Below, piece after piece: positions 7,779 to 16,186 of a stretch of DNA of 64,000 nucleotides (position 1 is the first letter of the stretch; the number at the start of each line of letters is the position of its first letter). Source of the stretch: Bradyrhizobium manausense (GTDB taxonomy: Bacteria; Pseudomonadota; Alphaproteobacteria; Rhizobiales; Xanthobacteraceae). Made by a program: the position numbers and the translations under genes. The notes below the pieces were generated by a model. That model searched no databases. It had not been told where the DNA came from and saw only the letters and a program-made list of their open reading frames with translations. Location of the stretch: NCBI RefSeq assembly GCF_018129685.1, contig NZ_JAFCLG010000002.1, forward strand, positions 286,501 to 350,500, written 5' to 3'.

Positions 7779-9013
7779 ATGGCGCGGGTGGGAGCGGAAG
7801 GCAAAGCGCTGATTCTGCTGGTGACGTTTTTTCCGCAATGCGTCGTCTCCATGCTGAGCATGACCCCGCCCGTCATGGCTAGCCAGATCGCCCTCTCTCT
7901 CTCGGCCTTTCGCCGCAGATCGCCGGTGTCTATGTCGGGCTTGTCTACGCTGGCGCGATCCTCAGCAGTTCCTTCTCGGCCTCGCTGATCACGCGGCTGG
8001 GCCCACTGCGCACCAGTTTTGCCTGCGTGGTGACCGGCGGCGCCGGATTAGCGCTCCTCGCGGTGCCGCATCTCGCCGCGTCCTTGCTCGCGACCGCCAT
8101 CATCGGACTGAGCTACGGCCCGCTGACGCCGGCGAGCTCGCACGTCCTGGCGCGCTACCGCAGCGGCGCGGGCATGGCCTTCCTGGTTTCGGTGCGCCAG
8201 ACCAGCGTGCCGATGGGTGGCGTACTCGCCGGCCTCGTCGCACCGCCGCTCGTCCTCGGGTTGGGCTGGAACGCCGCCTGCGTGGCCATCGGCGGGGTAA
8301 CCGCCGCGCTCGGGGCAGCCGTCTGGGTCGCGGTGTCGATCGTTCGCAACGAGCCGCCGGACAAGCCGCACGGACACAGCGCCAGCCTGTTCGAGCCGGT
8401 CCGTTTTATTTTCCGTCGCCCCGGCCTCGCCTCGCTGGCGACGAGTTCGGTCGTCTACGCGGCGATGCAACTGGTCCTGAGCTCCTTTCTCGTCGTCTAT
8501 CTGACGAGTGCCGCGGGCATGAATCTCCTGCTCGCCGGAGCGCTGCTGAGCGCCAGCCAGCTGGCCGGCGTGGTGGGCCGCCTCGGCTGGGGCTTCGTTG
8601 CTGATCGGGTGCCGTCACCTCGCCTGCTGCTGCTTGGCATCGCGCTACTGATGGCAGTAGCCGCAGGGTTGATGAGCCTGTTTACGGAGGCATGGCCGGT
8701 GGCCGCGATCGCGGCCGTCGTCATTTTGCTTGGCGCCACGGCAAGCGGATGGAACGGCGTGTTCCTGGCGGAAATCGTGCGCGATGTCAGGCCAGCGGAA
8801 GTCGGCCTCGCGACATCGGGAAGCCTGATGTTCACCTATCTTGGCATCGTGCTTGGACCGTCACTGTTCGGCGCGCTGGCGAGCGCTGTCGGTTTCCCGA
8901 AAGCATATATCGTCATGGGCGCGGCCGTGCTGCTAGGCGGCATCCTCGGAGCGTTCAGGCGTGCAGGTCCGTCAGGCAATGCGCGAGCCCGACCGTCCGA
9001 TTCGCTTGGTTGA
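7779..9013 (+). pseudogene. MFS transporter, frameshifted in a CT repeat
   Basis: Two adjacent frames together encode a major facilitator. The first starts at 7779 (MARVGAEGKALILLV, ending in PPVMASQIALSL); the second is open through 9013 and can be read back to IAGVYVGLVYAGAILSSSF. The switch falls in a CT tract at 7893-7903. Removing two bases there restores the joint SLGLSPQIAGVYVG, a normal MFS segment. The rest is a typical hydrophobic 12-TM protein with the central loop near 8340-8400. As read the gene makes either a 69-residue stub or an N-terminally cut protein. It is divergent from iclR, so it may once have been an exporter or importer under the same control. A sequencing error cannot be excluded. 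Confidence 0.8.
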
Positions 9014-9125
9014 TTTCTTTGAACCCGGCGCGCGAAGGGACCAAATGGCGGAGATTGTCTTCCGCCACCAGATTGTGCGAAAACAGCTTTACACCAGAGG
9101 CACGAACCATAAGGGGACTGACGCA

Positions 9126-9625
9126 ATGTCCTTTAGACTCAGTAGCCAAAGCTTTCGCGACGACGACTACCTTTCCGAAGCTCATATACTCTCGAAAGAT
9201 TTCGGCGCCGGTTGAAGGGCGACAATCAGTCTCCGCATCTGACGTGGTCGGGCGCGCCAAGCGGAACGAAAAGCTTCGCCGTAACCTGCTATGATCCCGA
9301 TGCTCCGACCGGCAGCGGCTTTTGGCACTGGCTGGTCGTGAACATCCCAGTCACTGCGACCGAATTGCCGCTCGATGCCGGTAACCCGCAGGCTGGCAAA
9401 CTCCCCGCGGGAGCTCTTCAGACGCCGACGGACTTCGGAAAGCCGGGTTACGGCGGTCCGTGTCCACCGCCGAACGATCATCCGCACTGTTACACCTTTA
9501 CAATATTTGCGGTTTCGCAAGAGACGCTTCCGGTTACGTCGGATACGTCGGCTGCGGTAGTGGGGTTCAATCTCAACTTCAACACACTCGCGAAGGCTGC
9601 ATTGATGGGTTTGTTCAAGCGGTGA
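9126..9625 (+). pseudogene. YbhB/YbcL (PEBP) family protein with a single-base frameshift
   Basis: The ATG at 9126 opens MSFRLSSQSFRDDDYLSEAH and runs into a TGA at 9213. A second frame continues with KGDNQSPHLTWSGAPSGTKS, CYDPDAPTGSGFWHW, and GYGGPCPPPNDHPHCYTF, the ligand-pocket motifs of phosphatidylethanolamine-binding proteins. One missing base at about 9212 (GGTTG-AAGGGC, expected GGTTGCAAGGGC) explains the break. With it the protein would be about 166 residues, a normal length for the family. It follows the frameshifted MFS gene by about 110 bp; two single-site indels in 1.3 kb suggest a region under relaxed selection or local assembly errors. Confidence 0.78.
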
Positions 9626-9772
9626 ACCTCATTAGACACAGGCTAAGAGTTAGTTGGCGAGCTTCGAGACGATTCCCGACTTAGTTCAGATCATCGGTCA
9701 ATTATTGTGTGAGCGGAACGCTGGAGGTGCGCAGATGGCTCCGTCCATATGCGATAAAATGCCCGTCATCAT

Positions 9773-9793
9773 GCGGGACACCTTAAGTCCCGC
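9773..9793. other. Small inverted repeat
   Basis: GCGGGAC and GTCCCGC form a perfect 7-bp stem around a 7-nt loop. It lies in the otherwise empty stretch 9626-9807 between the PEBP and methyltransferase remnants. No U-tract follows, so it is not a clear terminator. I see nothing else in that stretch. Confidence 0.3.
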
Positions 9794-9807
9794 TGACAGC
9801 CCGATAA

Positions 9808-10383
9808 ACGCCCTTCAGATTTGAGGTCGTTGGCATCGACGTCGAGGAGACCGTGATCGAGCCGGTAAGGCGCAATGCGCCGCTTGCGGAATTCCGCACA
9901 GGTTCGGCCAGCCAGTTCCCGTCCGCCGACCAGGCTTTCGATGCCGCGATCTTGGTCATTTCGCTGCATCACGTCGAGGTCTTATCAATGGAGCAGGCGC
10001 TCTTCCAGGCAGGACGCGTCCTCAAGCCCGGGGGCCATCTGATTGTTGTCGAACCCCTGCCCGAAGGTTCGTTCTTCGAGGCGTTCAAATCGATCGAAGA
10101 CGAAACCACCGTCCGCCCGGAGGGACAGTCGGCGATCCGCCGTTTTGCGAGACCCGACCTTCGCCACGAGAAACGTATCGAATTCTCGCGTATCGAAGCT
10201 TTCGCCGGCTTTGACGCGTTTATCTCGCGGACGACTGCCGCGAATAAGTCTCGTCTTGCCATAGTTGAATGCAAACGAGAGGCGATCAGGCAAGCATTTG
10301 AGGCCTACTCGACCAGGACTGAGAACGGATCATACGTGTTCGAGCAGCCCTTTAAGGCCGATATCTGGAACAGAATTTGTTAA
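9808..10383 (+). pseudogene. Class I SAM-dependent methyltransferase, 5'-truncated
   Basis: The frame is open from just after a TAA at 9805-9807. It begins FEVVGIDVEETVIEPVRR, which is the beta-2 region of a methyltransf_11 fold, and continues with DQAFDAAILVISLHHVE, then AGRVLKPGGHLIVVEPLPEG. The glycine-rich SAM motif I that should precede is absent. A GTG at 9853 could start a 176-residue product, but that would lack the cofactor site, so I call it a remnant. It lies between a frameshifted PEBP gene and an IS1182-type element, in keeping with decay. No substrate can be named. Confidence 0.65.
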
Positions 10384-10401
10384 ACCATATGCGCGCATCC
10401 G

Positions 10402-12016
10402 AATGACCGCCTTGCGCAGATTTTGTTGATTTAGTCGCCGCTTCGTTTCGGACTCCTCCGTTTTCAGGGTCTATTTTTTGGGGTGTTGTCTCAGGATCGG
10501 GCCGGGCATCGGCGCCGATTTCTTGGAGCCGTCATGCCGGCACGGGGCAAGCGGCTGGCATCGCTCGAAGCTTTGCGAGCTTCCTCAGATTCTGCGCCGT
10601 GGCCGCGAGTAGGAACTCGTCTCGCGCACCGCTCGAACCGCGCAGTCTAAGGCGACCGAGTCTGAGGATGCGCTTGAGATGGGCGAACAACATCTCGATC
10701 TTCTTCCGGCGATGTCGCGAACGCTCATAGGCCGGCGTGTTTGCCAAGCTTCGGGCAACATCCCGCGCATCTTCGTCGAGATCACGCGGCACTTTACGTT
10801 GTGGCATGTTGGGACAGCACTTTGGCTTGAAGGCGCAGCCTTGGCAATCAGACTTGCTTGAGCGGTATAACCGCGTTCCTTCCTTGGTGATGCCCGAGCG
10901 CGGCGTCGCGAATGTCCGCCGGAACTGCACCAGCAGCTTGCCCTGCGGGCAGGTGTAATGGTTGCGTTCAGCATCGAACACGAAGTCGGATCGCGAGAAG
11001 GTCCCGTCGGTCCGGTTGGACTTGTCGAACACCGGAATATGCGGCTCGATCTGCCTCTCCTTGACCAGCCAGGCCAGGTTTGCGGCCGAGCCATAGGCGC
11101 TGTCAGCGGCAAGGTGCCGGGGCATTATGCCAAAGCGTCTGGCGGTTCGATCGATCATGGTACGTGAGGCGCCGACCTCCGCCTGGCGGATGGCTCGGCT
11201 GGCTTCGACATCGAGAATGACAGCATTCTCAGTATCGATCAGATAGTTGGTGGCGTAGGCGAAGAAGGCGTGCCCCTTGTGGGCGCCGGTCCATTGCGCC
11301 GCCGGATCCGACGGTGAGACGAACTTCGGCTTCACCTCGCTGGCTGCACCGAAGGCAGCATCGTCCAGCGTTGCCAGATACTCGCGAACGGCCCTGCCGG
11401 CATCGGCGCCCAGACTTGCGATCGGCCACTGGTCGCCGGGGACGGACCGCTGCTTGTTGGCGTCGGCAGCGATCAGGCTCGCGTCCACCGCAAACCCTTC
11501 CCCGCCGACAAGACCCTCGCGAAGGCACCGCTCCACCACCGTCTCGAACAAGTGCCGCAGCATATCGCTCTGCCGGAACCGACCATGCCGGTTGCGCGAG
11601 AATGTGGAGTGGTCCGGAACCCTGCCGTCGAGCCCGAGGTCACAAAACCAGCGATAGGCCAGGTTGAGATGGATCTCCTCGCACAGCCGCCGTTCGGACC
11701 GGATGCCCATGCAGTAGCCGACAATCAGCATCCGCATCATCAGTTCGGGATCAATCGAGGGGCGGCCGATGTTGCTGTAGAACGGCTTCAGCTCCGTGCG
11801 CACCTTCTCGAGGTCGAGGAACCGGTCAATGCGTCGGAGCAGGTGATCTTCGGGGACATGGTCGTCGAGGCAGAAATCGTAAAATAGCTGCGCAGGCGCC
11901 GTCTGCATCCCCATCATCGTCCCGCTCCTCCGCAAATCAATACGAGGATGGAATCACGCCAGCCAATGCCGATCAACGACAGACTTAATCAACAATATCC
12001 GCAAGAATCGGTCATT
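10402..12016. mobile_element. IS1182-family insertion sequence, about 1.6 kb
   Basis: Near-terminal inverted repeats flank a full transposase gene. The left end reads AATGACCGCCTTGCGC and then GATTTTGTTGATTTAGTC (to 10436). The right end, reverse complemented, reads AATGACCGATTCTTGCG and then GATATTGTTGATTAAGTC (from 11983). About 27 of 34 bases match, with small gaps. I could not see a clear target-site duplication. The element separates the decayed methyltransferase from the citE-like lyase. The exact outer base is uncertain by a few nt. Confidence 0.8.
10532..11917 (-). CDS. IS1182-family transposase
   Basis: A 461-residue DDE transposase. N-terminal LFYDFCLDDHVPEDHLLRRID and GRPSIDPELMMRMLIVGY are hallmark IS1182 segments. 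Catalytic acidic residues are visible in FAVDASLIAADANK, LAADSAYGSA and IEMLFAHLKRIL. A cysteine cluster (DCQGCAFKPKCC) lies between the second and third. I chose the ATG at 11917 (MMGMQTAPAQ), preceded by GGAGCGGG; a few residues more are possible. The gene appears intact and so may be active. It lies within inverted repeats at 10402-12016. Confidence 0.92.
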   Translation of the reverse strand: MMGMQTAPAQLFYDFCLDDHVPEDHLLRRIDRFLDLEKVRTELKPFYSNIGRPSIDPELMMRMLIVGYCMGIRSERRLCEEIHLNLAYRWFCDLGLDGRVPDHSTFSRNRHGRFRQSDMLRHLFETVVERCLREGLVGGEGFAVDASLIAADANKQRSVPGDQWPIASLGADAGRAVREYLATLDDAAFGAASEVKPKFVSPSDPAAQWTGAHKGHAFFAYATNYLIDTENAVILDVEASRAIRQAEVGASRTMIDRTARRFGIMPRHLAADSAYGSAANLAWLVKERQIEPHIPVFDKSNRTDGTFSRSDFVFDAERNHYTCPQGKLLVQFRRTFATPRSGITKEGTRLYRSSKSDCQGCAFKPKCCPNMPQRKVPRDLDEDARDVARSLANTPAYERSRHRRKKIEMLFAHLKRILRLGRLRLRGSSGARDEFLLAATAQNLRKLAKLRAMPAACPVPA

Positions 12017-12112
12017 GCGGCTGCTGAAACACTATTCCCCAGTCAAAGTTGCACCGGTGGGCCAGGGCGAACCGTCTGTCTGCAGCGCCGAGATAGGCCC
12101 CCCGCGCGGCGA

Positions 12113-12964
12113 CTAACCGCCGAAAAGGATCTTTCTCGCCGCGCGAAGGTGCGGCTTGTCGATCATTTTTCCGTCTAGACGCAACGTGCCAAGATTCGGA
12201 TTGGCGGCGAAGGCTGCGATCACTTTCCCCGCCCATACACGTTCCTCCGCGCTCGCCTCGAAGGCGGCATTGACGACGTCGACGTGTTTCGGATGAATGA
12301 GAGCCTTCGCCGAAAAGCCGTCACGCTTGGCAATTCGTGTCTCCAGTTCCAGCCCGGCCAGATTTTCAATGTCCGTGTAGACCGTATCGATCGCAGTCAC
12401 ATCGGCAGCCGCCGCTCCCATCAGACACAGGTCGCGCGCAAGCCGGTAAGGGCTGTGGAATACTCCGGCTTGGCCGTTTTCGGTAGCCCCCAGTGATGCA
12501 GCCAGGTCCTCGGCGCCCCACATCAGACCTTCGAGGCGAGGAGAACTGTCCTTGTAAGTTCCAAGACCGAAGATCGACGCCGCCGTTTCAGTCGCGACAA
12601 CGACGATCCGTGTCGAGCCCGGCTCCGAGCCGGCCGCCGCTTCAAACGCGTCCAGCCAAAACGCCAGCCGACGGACATCGTCCCCCGATCCCGTCTTCGG
12701 CAACACAATGCCATCCGGCGCGGCCGGCAGGACCGCCGCCAGGTCGCGAAGCGTCATATCGGTGTCGAGTGCATTGACCCTTACATAAAGCTGCGGACCA
12801 TTGCGGCCGCCGCTCAGCATAGCTCGGGTCAAGCCACGCGCCTCTTCTTTCTTGTCGAGAACAACGGAGTCCTCGAGATCTAGGATCAAGGCGCTAGCCT
12901 TGCTACGCGAGGCCTTGTCGAACTTTCGCGGGCTGTCGCCCGGAACAAACAACATGGACCGCAT
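12113..12964 (-). CDS. HpcH/HpaI-type CoA ester lyase (CitE/malyl-CoA lyase family)
   Basis: A 283-residue lyase. N-terminal SMLFVPGDSPRKFDKA, then LILDLEDSV, YVRVNALDT, VVATETAAS (metal-ligand Glu), MWGAEDLAASLGA (metal-ligand Asp) and ALIHPKHV are the family landmarks. Members cleave malyl-, beta-methylmalyl- or citramalyl-CoA to an acyl-CoA and a 2-oxoacid. The ATG at 12964 shares its A with the stop of the upstream MaoC gene (TGATG), which fixes the start; the frame is open 13 codons further upstream. It is the last gene of the carboxylase operon, so it probably performs the final C-C cleavage. Which ester is used is not readable. Confidence 0.88.
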   Translation of the reverse strand: MRSMLFVPGDSPRKFDKASRSKASALILDLEDSVVLDKKEEARGLTRAMLSGGRNGPQLYVRVNALDTDMTLRDLAAVLPAAPDGIVLPKTGSGDDVRRLAFWLDAFEAAAGSEPGSTRIVVVATETAASIFGLGTYKDSSPRLEGLMWGAEDLAASLGATENGQAGVFHSPYRLARDLCLMGAAAADVTAIDTVYTDIENLAGLELETRIAKRDGFSAKALIHPKHVDVVNAAFEASAEERVWAGKVIAAFAANPNLGTLRLDGKMIDKPHLRAARKILFGG

Positions 12965-13416
12965 CAGACGGGCTTCCGGTGCATCAACGCCATCCGGCGG
13001 CATTTTCCTACGATTTCGTCGTTCTGATTGAGGGCGTGATGCTCGAACTCGACGATCCCGGCCTTTGGCCGCGATTTGGAGTCGCGAACCGAAATCACCT
13101 TCGTCGTGGCGCGCAGCGTATCGCCATGAAAAACGGGCTTCGGGAAAACAACGTCTGTCATCCCGAGATTGGCCACGGTCGTGCCGAGCGTGGTGTCATA
13201 AACGGTCATGCCGATCATGATGCCCAACGTATAAAGACTGTTGAAGATGCGCTGCCCGAATTCCGTCGATGCGGCAAAATGGGCATCGATGTGCAGCGGC
13301 TGCGGATTCAGCGTCAGCAGGCTGAACATCGTATTGTCCATCTCGGTGACGGTTCGGGTAAGCGGGTGCTTGAACTCCTGCCCGACCTTGAAGTCCTCGA
13401 AATATAGTCCTGCCAT
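12964..13416 (-). CDS. MaoC-type hotdog hydratase/dehydratase
   Basis: A 150-residue single-hotdog protein, starting MAGLYFEDFKVGQEF, with TLNPQPLHIDAHFA as the active-site segment. The usual hydratase-2 motif GDxNPxH has an Asp and a His; here the Asp position reads Asn while the His is kept, as in some mesaconyl-CoA hydratase-like proteins. It should add or remove water on a 2-enoyl- or 3-hydroxyacyl-CoA. It is translationally coupled to the CitE-type lyase, a pairing that fits hydration of a mesaconyl- or methylcrotonyl-type CoA followed by cleavage. A good GAGGA ribosome site precedes the ATG. Confidence 0.85.
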   Translation of the reverse strand: MAGLYFEDFKVGQEFKHPLTRTVTEMDNTMFSLLTLNPQPLHIDAHFAASTEFGQRIFNSLYTLGIMIGMTVYDTTLGTTVANLGMTDVVFPKPVFHGDTLRATTKVISVRDSKSRPKAGIVEFEHHALNQNDEIVGKCRRMALMHRKPV

Positions 13417-13431
13417 GTTGATCCTCCTCTA

Positions 13432-14187
13432 CTATCCAGCCGATATGCCGCCATTGATGCTGATGACTTGTCCGGTGACTTTGGCTGCATCCTTTCCGAC
13501 GAGAAACTGAATAGCCGCAGCGACGTCGTCTGCATCGACCACGCCAAGGTGGGCTGCCTGCAATGCCTTGCCGAAAAGCTTGGAACTGAACGGGTTCGAC
13601 ATGATGCGGTCATGCGTCAGCGTTTCCCGGACAAGAGAAGGGGTAACGACGTTGACCCGGATCTTGCGGCGTTTGGCTTCCATCGCCAGCGTACGCGAGA
13701 ACATCGAGATGCCCGCCATCGCGGCGCCGATCACGGACTCGCCGGGGGTCGGGACCTTCCCTGCATCCGAGGCGACATTCACGATCGCTGCTCCATCGTC
13801 CAGATGCGGCAGGGCAAGCAGACAGCAATAAATCGTCGAGATCAGCCAGTGCCGGATCACGCGATCGACGATCTCCGGGGTGTTTTCGTGAAAAAGCGTC
13901 GGGATGAACTCGCCGCCGGCCGAATTTACCAGGACGTCGATTGGCCCGCCAAACCCATCCATCGCAGCGGCGAGAAGACCGGAGACACCGTCCTGGGTGG
14001 AGACGTCCGCTGCAATGAAGCGAACGTTGGCGTCCGGCTTTCTCGCCAGGATCGCCGCGCGGGCTTGCCCTCCGCGTTCGCTGTTGCGGCCATTGATGAC
14101 GATGGCGCTTTGACTTTCGGCGAGGCGATGCGCGGTGGCAAGCCCGATCCCCGACGTGCCGCCTGTAATGAGAACCCGCTTCATCAA
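13432..14187 (-). CDS. SDR-family protein without the catalytic Tyr-Lys pair
   Basis: A 251-residue Rossmann protein with cofactor motif TGGTSGIG (8-15), VNSAGG (87-92) and Ser140 (NVASDAG). The YxxxK catalytic pair is absent: the segment after PTPGESV reads Ile153 where Tyr is expected and Met157 where Lys is expected. The C-terminal VTGQVISINGGISAG is normal. It may bind NAD(P) but is unlikely to be a standard alcohol dehydrogenase; it could be a scaffold or use another chemistry. Genes on both sides (biotin carboxylase 9 nt upstream, MaoC 15 nt downstream) are in the same operon, so loss of function by decay is not obvious. Confidence 0.82.
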   Translation of the reverse strand: MMKRVLITGGTSGIGLATAHRLAESQSAIVINGRNSERGGQARAAILARKPDANVRFIAADVSTQDGVSGLLAAAMDGFGGPIDVLVNSAGGEFIPTLFHENTPEIVDRVIRHWLISTIYCCLLALPHLDDGAAIVNVASDAGKVPTPGESVIGAAMAGISMFSRTLAMEAKRRKIRVNVVTPSLVRETLTHDRIMSNPFSSKLFGKALQAAHLGVVDADDVAAAIQFLVGKDAAKVTGQVISINGGISAG

Positions 14188-14196
14188 GATCAGCTC

Positions 14197-16182
14197 TTAT
14201 GTGTTCGGCTCGACCAGGATCAGTCGCGTCCCGGCCTGCACTGTCTCGCCGGCCGCGCACGCGACGTCTTTCACGGTTCCCCCGACGTCGGCTTCCAGGG
14301 AGATGAACAGCTTCATCGATTCGAGGACCGCAACGACTTGCCGGGCCTCGACGATATCACCGACCGCGACCTTGACCTCGGCAACGATGCCGGGCATCGG
14401 GCTCAGGATCGCCCCGGATTTCGAGCCTCCACCCTTTGCGGCGGTCTTTTCGGCTTCGGTTGACACGGTGAACGAATAGCGTTCTTCACCAATCGCAATC
14501 GCCAGGTTCGCCCCATGCATCTGGAACGTCGCCTGGATGACGCGTCCATCCACCGCGATTTCAAGCAGGCTTCCCTCTCGCTTGAGGTCGAGTTCGAGCG
14601 CCTTTCCGTTCTCGGTCGCGCTATATCGGCCGTGGTGAAGCGCCTCGATCGTCAGCGGGTGGTCGGCCTGCTCTTCCCGCACGACGACCCGGCTCGCCGC
14701 GAGGCCTCCGGCCGGACCAAGGACGCGAAATCCAGCGAGCCGTTGCCATACGGACTGCGTGCCTTCTGGAGATGGCGCGGTGACAAATACGATGGCAGCG
14801 GCGGCACGGGCCAGCGCCGATTCTTTCCGCTGCGGCGTCCAGCCGTCGGGAAAGGCATCTTCGATGAACCGGGTGGTCGCGCGCCCTTCGGCAAAGATAG
14901 GATGTTCGACCGCGGCGATCAGGAATGGAGTGGTGGTGGCCGGACCGAAAATGATGAAATCCCGCAGGCCCGCCGCCAGGCCTGCACAACTATCGCTGCG
15001 CGTTTCGCCGAAAGCGATCGCCTTCGCCAGCAGCGAATCGTAGAACAGCGTGACGTCACTCCCCTCTCCGACCCCGCTGTCGACCCGAATGACTCGTGGC
15101 TCGCGATAGGCACTCACCCGGCCGATATCGGGGCGAAAATCCTGATCGGCGCGCTCGGCGGTGATCCGGGCCTCGATGGCGTGACCGCGCTCGCGGATCT
15201 GATCCTGCCGCACCGGCAGCGGCTCGCCAGAAGCGATTCTGATCTGCCACTCGACGAGATCGAATCCGGTGATGGCTTCGGTGACGGGATGCTCGACCTG
15301 CAAGCGCGTGTTCATTTCCAGGAACCAGGGTTCGTCCCGGCCTTCCTCCAGAATGAACTCGACCGTCCCAAGATTGTCGTAGGCGATGGCGCGGCCGAGG
15401 GCGACCGCGCGCTCCAGCAGCTTGGCGCGGATCGAGGCCGGAAGGTTCGGCGCCGGCGCCTCCTCGAGCAGCTTCTGGTTCTTGCGCTGCACCGAGCAGT
15501 CGCGCTCGAACAGATGCACGACGTTGCCGTGCTTGTCTCCGGCGATTTGCACCTCCAGATGGCGCGGCCGGAGCACGAGCTTTTCGATCAGCAAGGATGA
15601 ATCGCCGAAAGCCGCTTCGGCCTCGCGTCTTGCGATCTCCAGCGCCGGAGCCAGCTCGGCCTCGGAGAACACGCGGCGCATGCCGCGCCCGCCTCCTCCG
15701 GCCGACGCCTTGACCATCAAGGGAAACCCGGTCCGCTTCGCTTCTTCGAGCAACCGTGCATCGGACTGGTCGTCGCCGACATAACCCGGCACGCTGGGAA
15801 CGCCGGCGCGCGCGGCAATCATCTTGGACCCGATCTTCGGGCCCATCGCGGCGATCCGGTCCGCGGACGGTCCGACGAATACAATACCTTCGGTCGCGCA
15901 CAACGTCGGCAGCTCCGGCTTTTCGGACAAGAAGCCGTATCCCGGATGCACGGCGTCCGCGCCCGCCCGCCGGCAGGCCTCCATAATCGCGTCCGCTCGC
16001 AGATAGCTATCGCGGGCGGGCGACGGCCCGATCCGGAACGCTTCGTCGGCGGCTTTCACATGCGGGGCGTCGCGGTCTGCATCCGAGAACACGGCGATCG
16101 AGCGGATGCCGAGCCGCCTGCATGTGCGAGCGATTCGAACGGCGATCTCGCCGCGATTTGCAATCAAAAGGGAACGGATCAC
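14197..16182 (-). CDS. Biotin carboxylase / biotin carrier fusion subunit of an acyl-CoA carboxylase
   Basis: A 661-residue protein. Residues 1-450 are a biotin carboxylase with ATP-grasp core (SLLIANRGEIAVRIAR, MVKASAGGGGRGMR, EMNTRLQVEHPVTE). The C-terminal 70 residues are a biotinyl domain with AVLESMKLF (biotin on the Lys). This is the alpha-subunit architecture of propionyl-, 3-methylcrotonyl- and geranyl-CoA carboxylases. The GTG at 16182 is the natural start because the upstream carboxyltransferase ends at 16187 and family members begin IRSLLIANRG; the frame is open further upstream inside that gene. Biotin synthesis genes lie 10 kb away in this window. Confidence 0.92.
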   Translation of the reverse strand: MIRSLLIANRGEIAVRIARTCRRLGIRSIAVFSDADRDAPHVKAADEAFRIGPSPARDSYLRADAIMEACRRAGADAVHPGYGFLSEKPELPTLCATEGIVFVGPSADRIAAMGPKIGSKMIAARAGVPSVPGYVGDDQSDARLLEEAKRTGFPLMVKASAGGGGRGMRRVFSEAELAPALEIARREAEAAFGDSSLLIEKLVLRPRHLEVQIAGDKHGNVVHLFERDCSVQRKNQKLLEEAPAPNLPASIRAKLLERAVALGRAIAYDNLGTVEFILEEGRDEPWFLEMNTRLQVEHPVTEAITGFDLVEWQIRIASGEPLPVRQDQIRERGHAIEARITAERADQDFRPDIGRVSAYREPRVIRVDSGVGEGSDVTLFYDSLLAKAIAFGETRSDSCAGLAAGLRDFIIFGPATTTPFLIAAVEHPIFAEGRATTRFIEDAFPDGWTPQRKESALARAAAAIVFVTAPSPEGTQSVWQRLAGFRVLGPAGGLAASRVVVREEQADHPLTIEALHHGRYSATENGKALELDLKREGSLLEIAVDGRVIQATFQMHGANLAIAIGEERYSFTVSTEAEKTAAKGGGSKSGAILSPMPGIVAEVKVAVGDIVEARQVVAVLESMKLFISLEADVGGTVKDVACAAGETVQAGTRLILVEPNT

Positions 16183-16186
16183 TATT

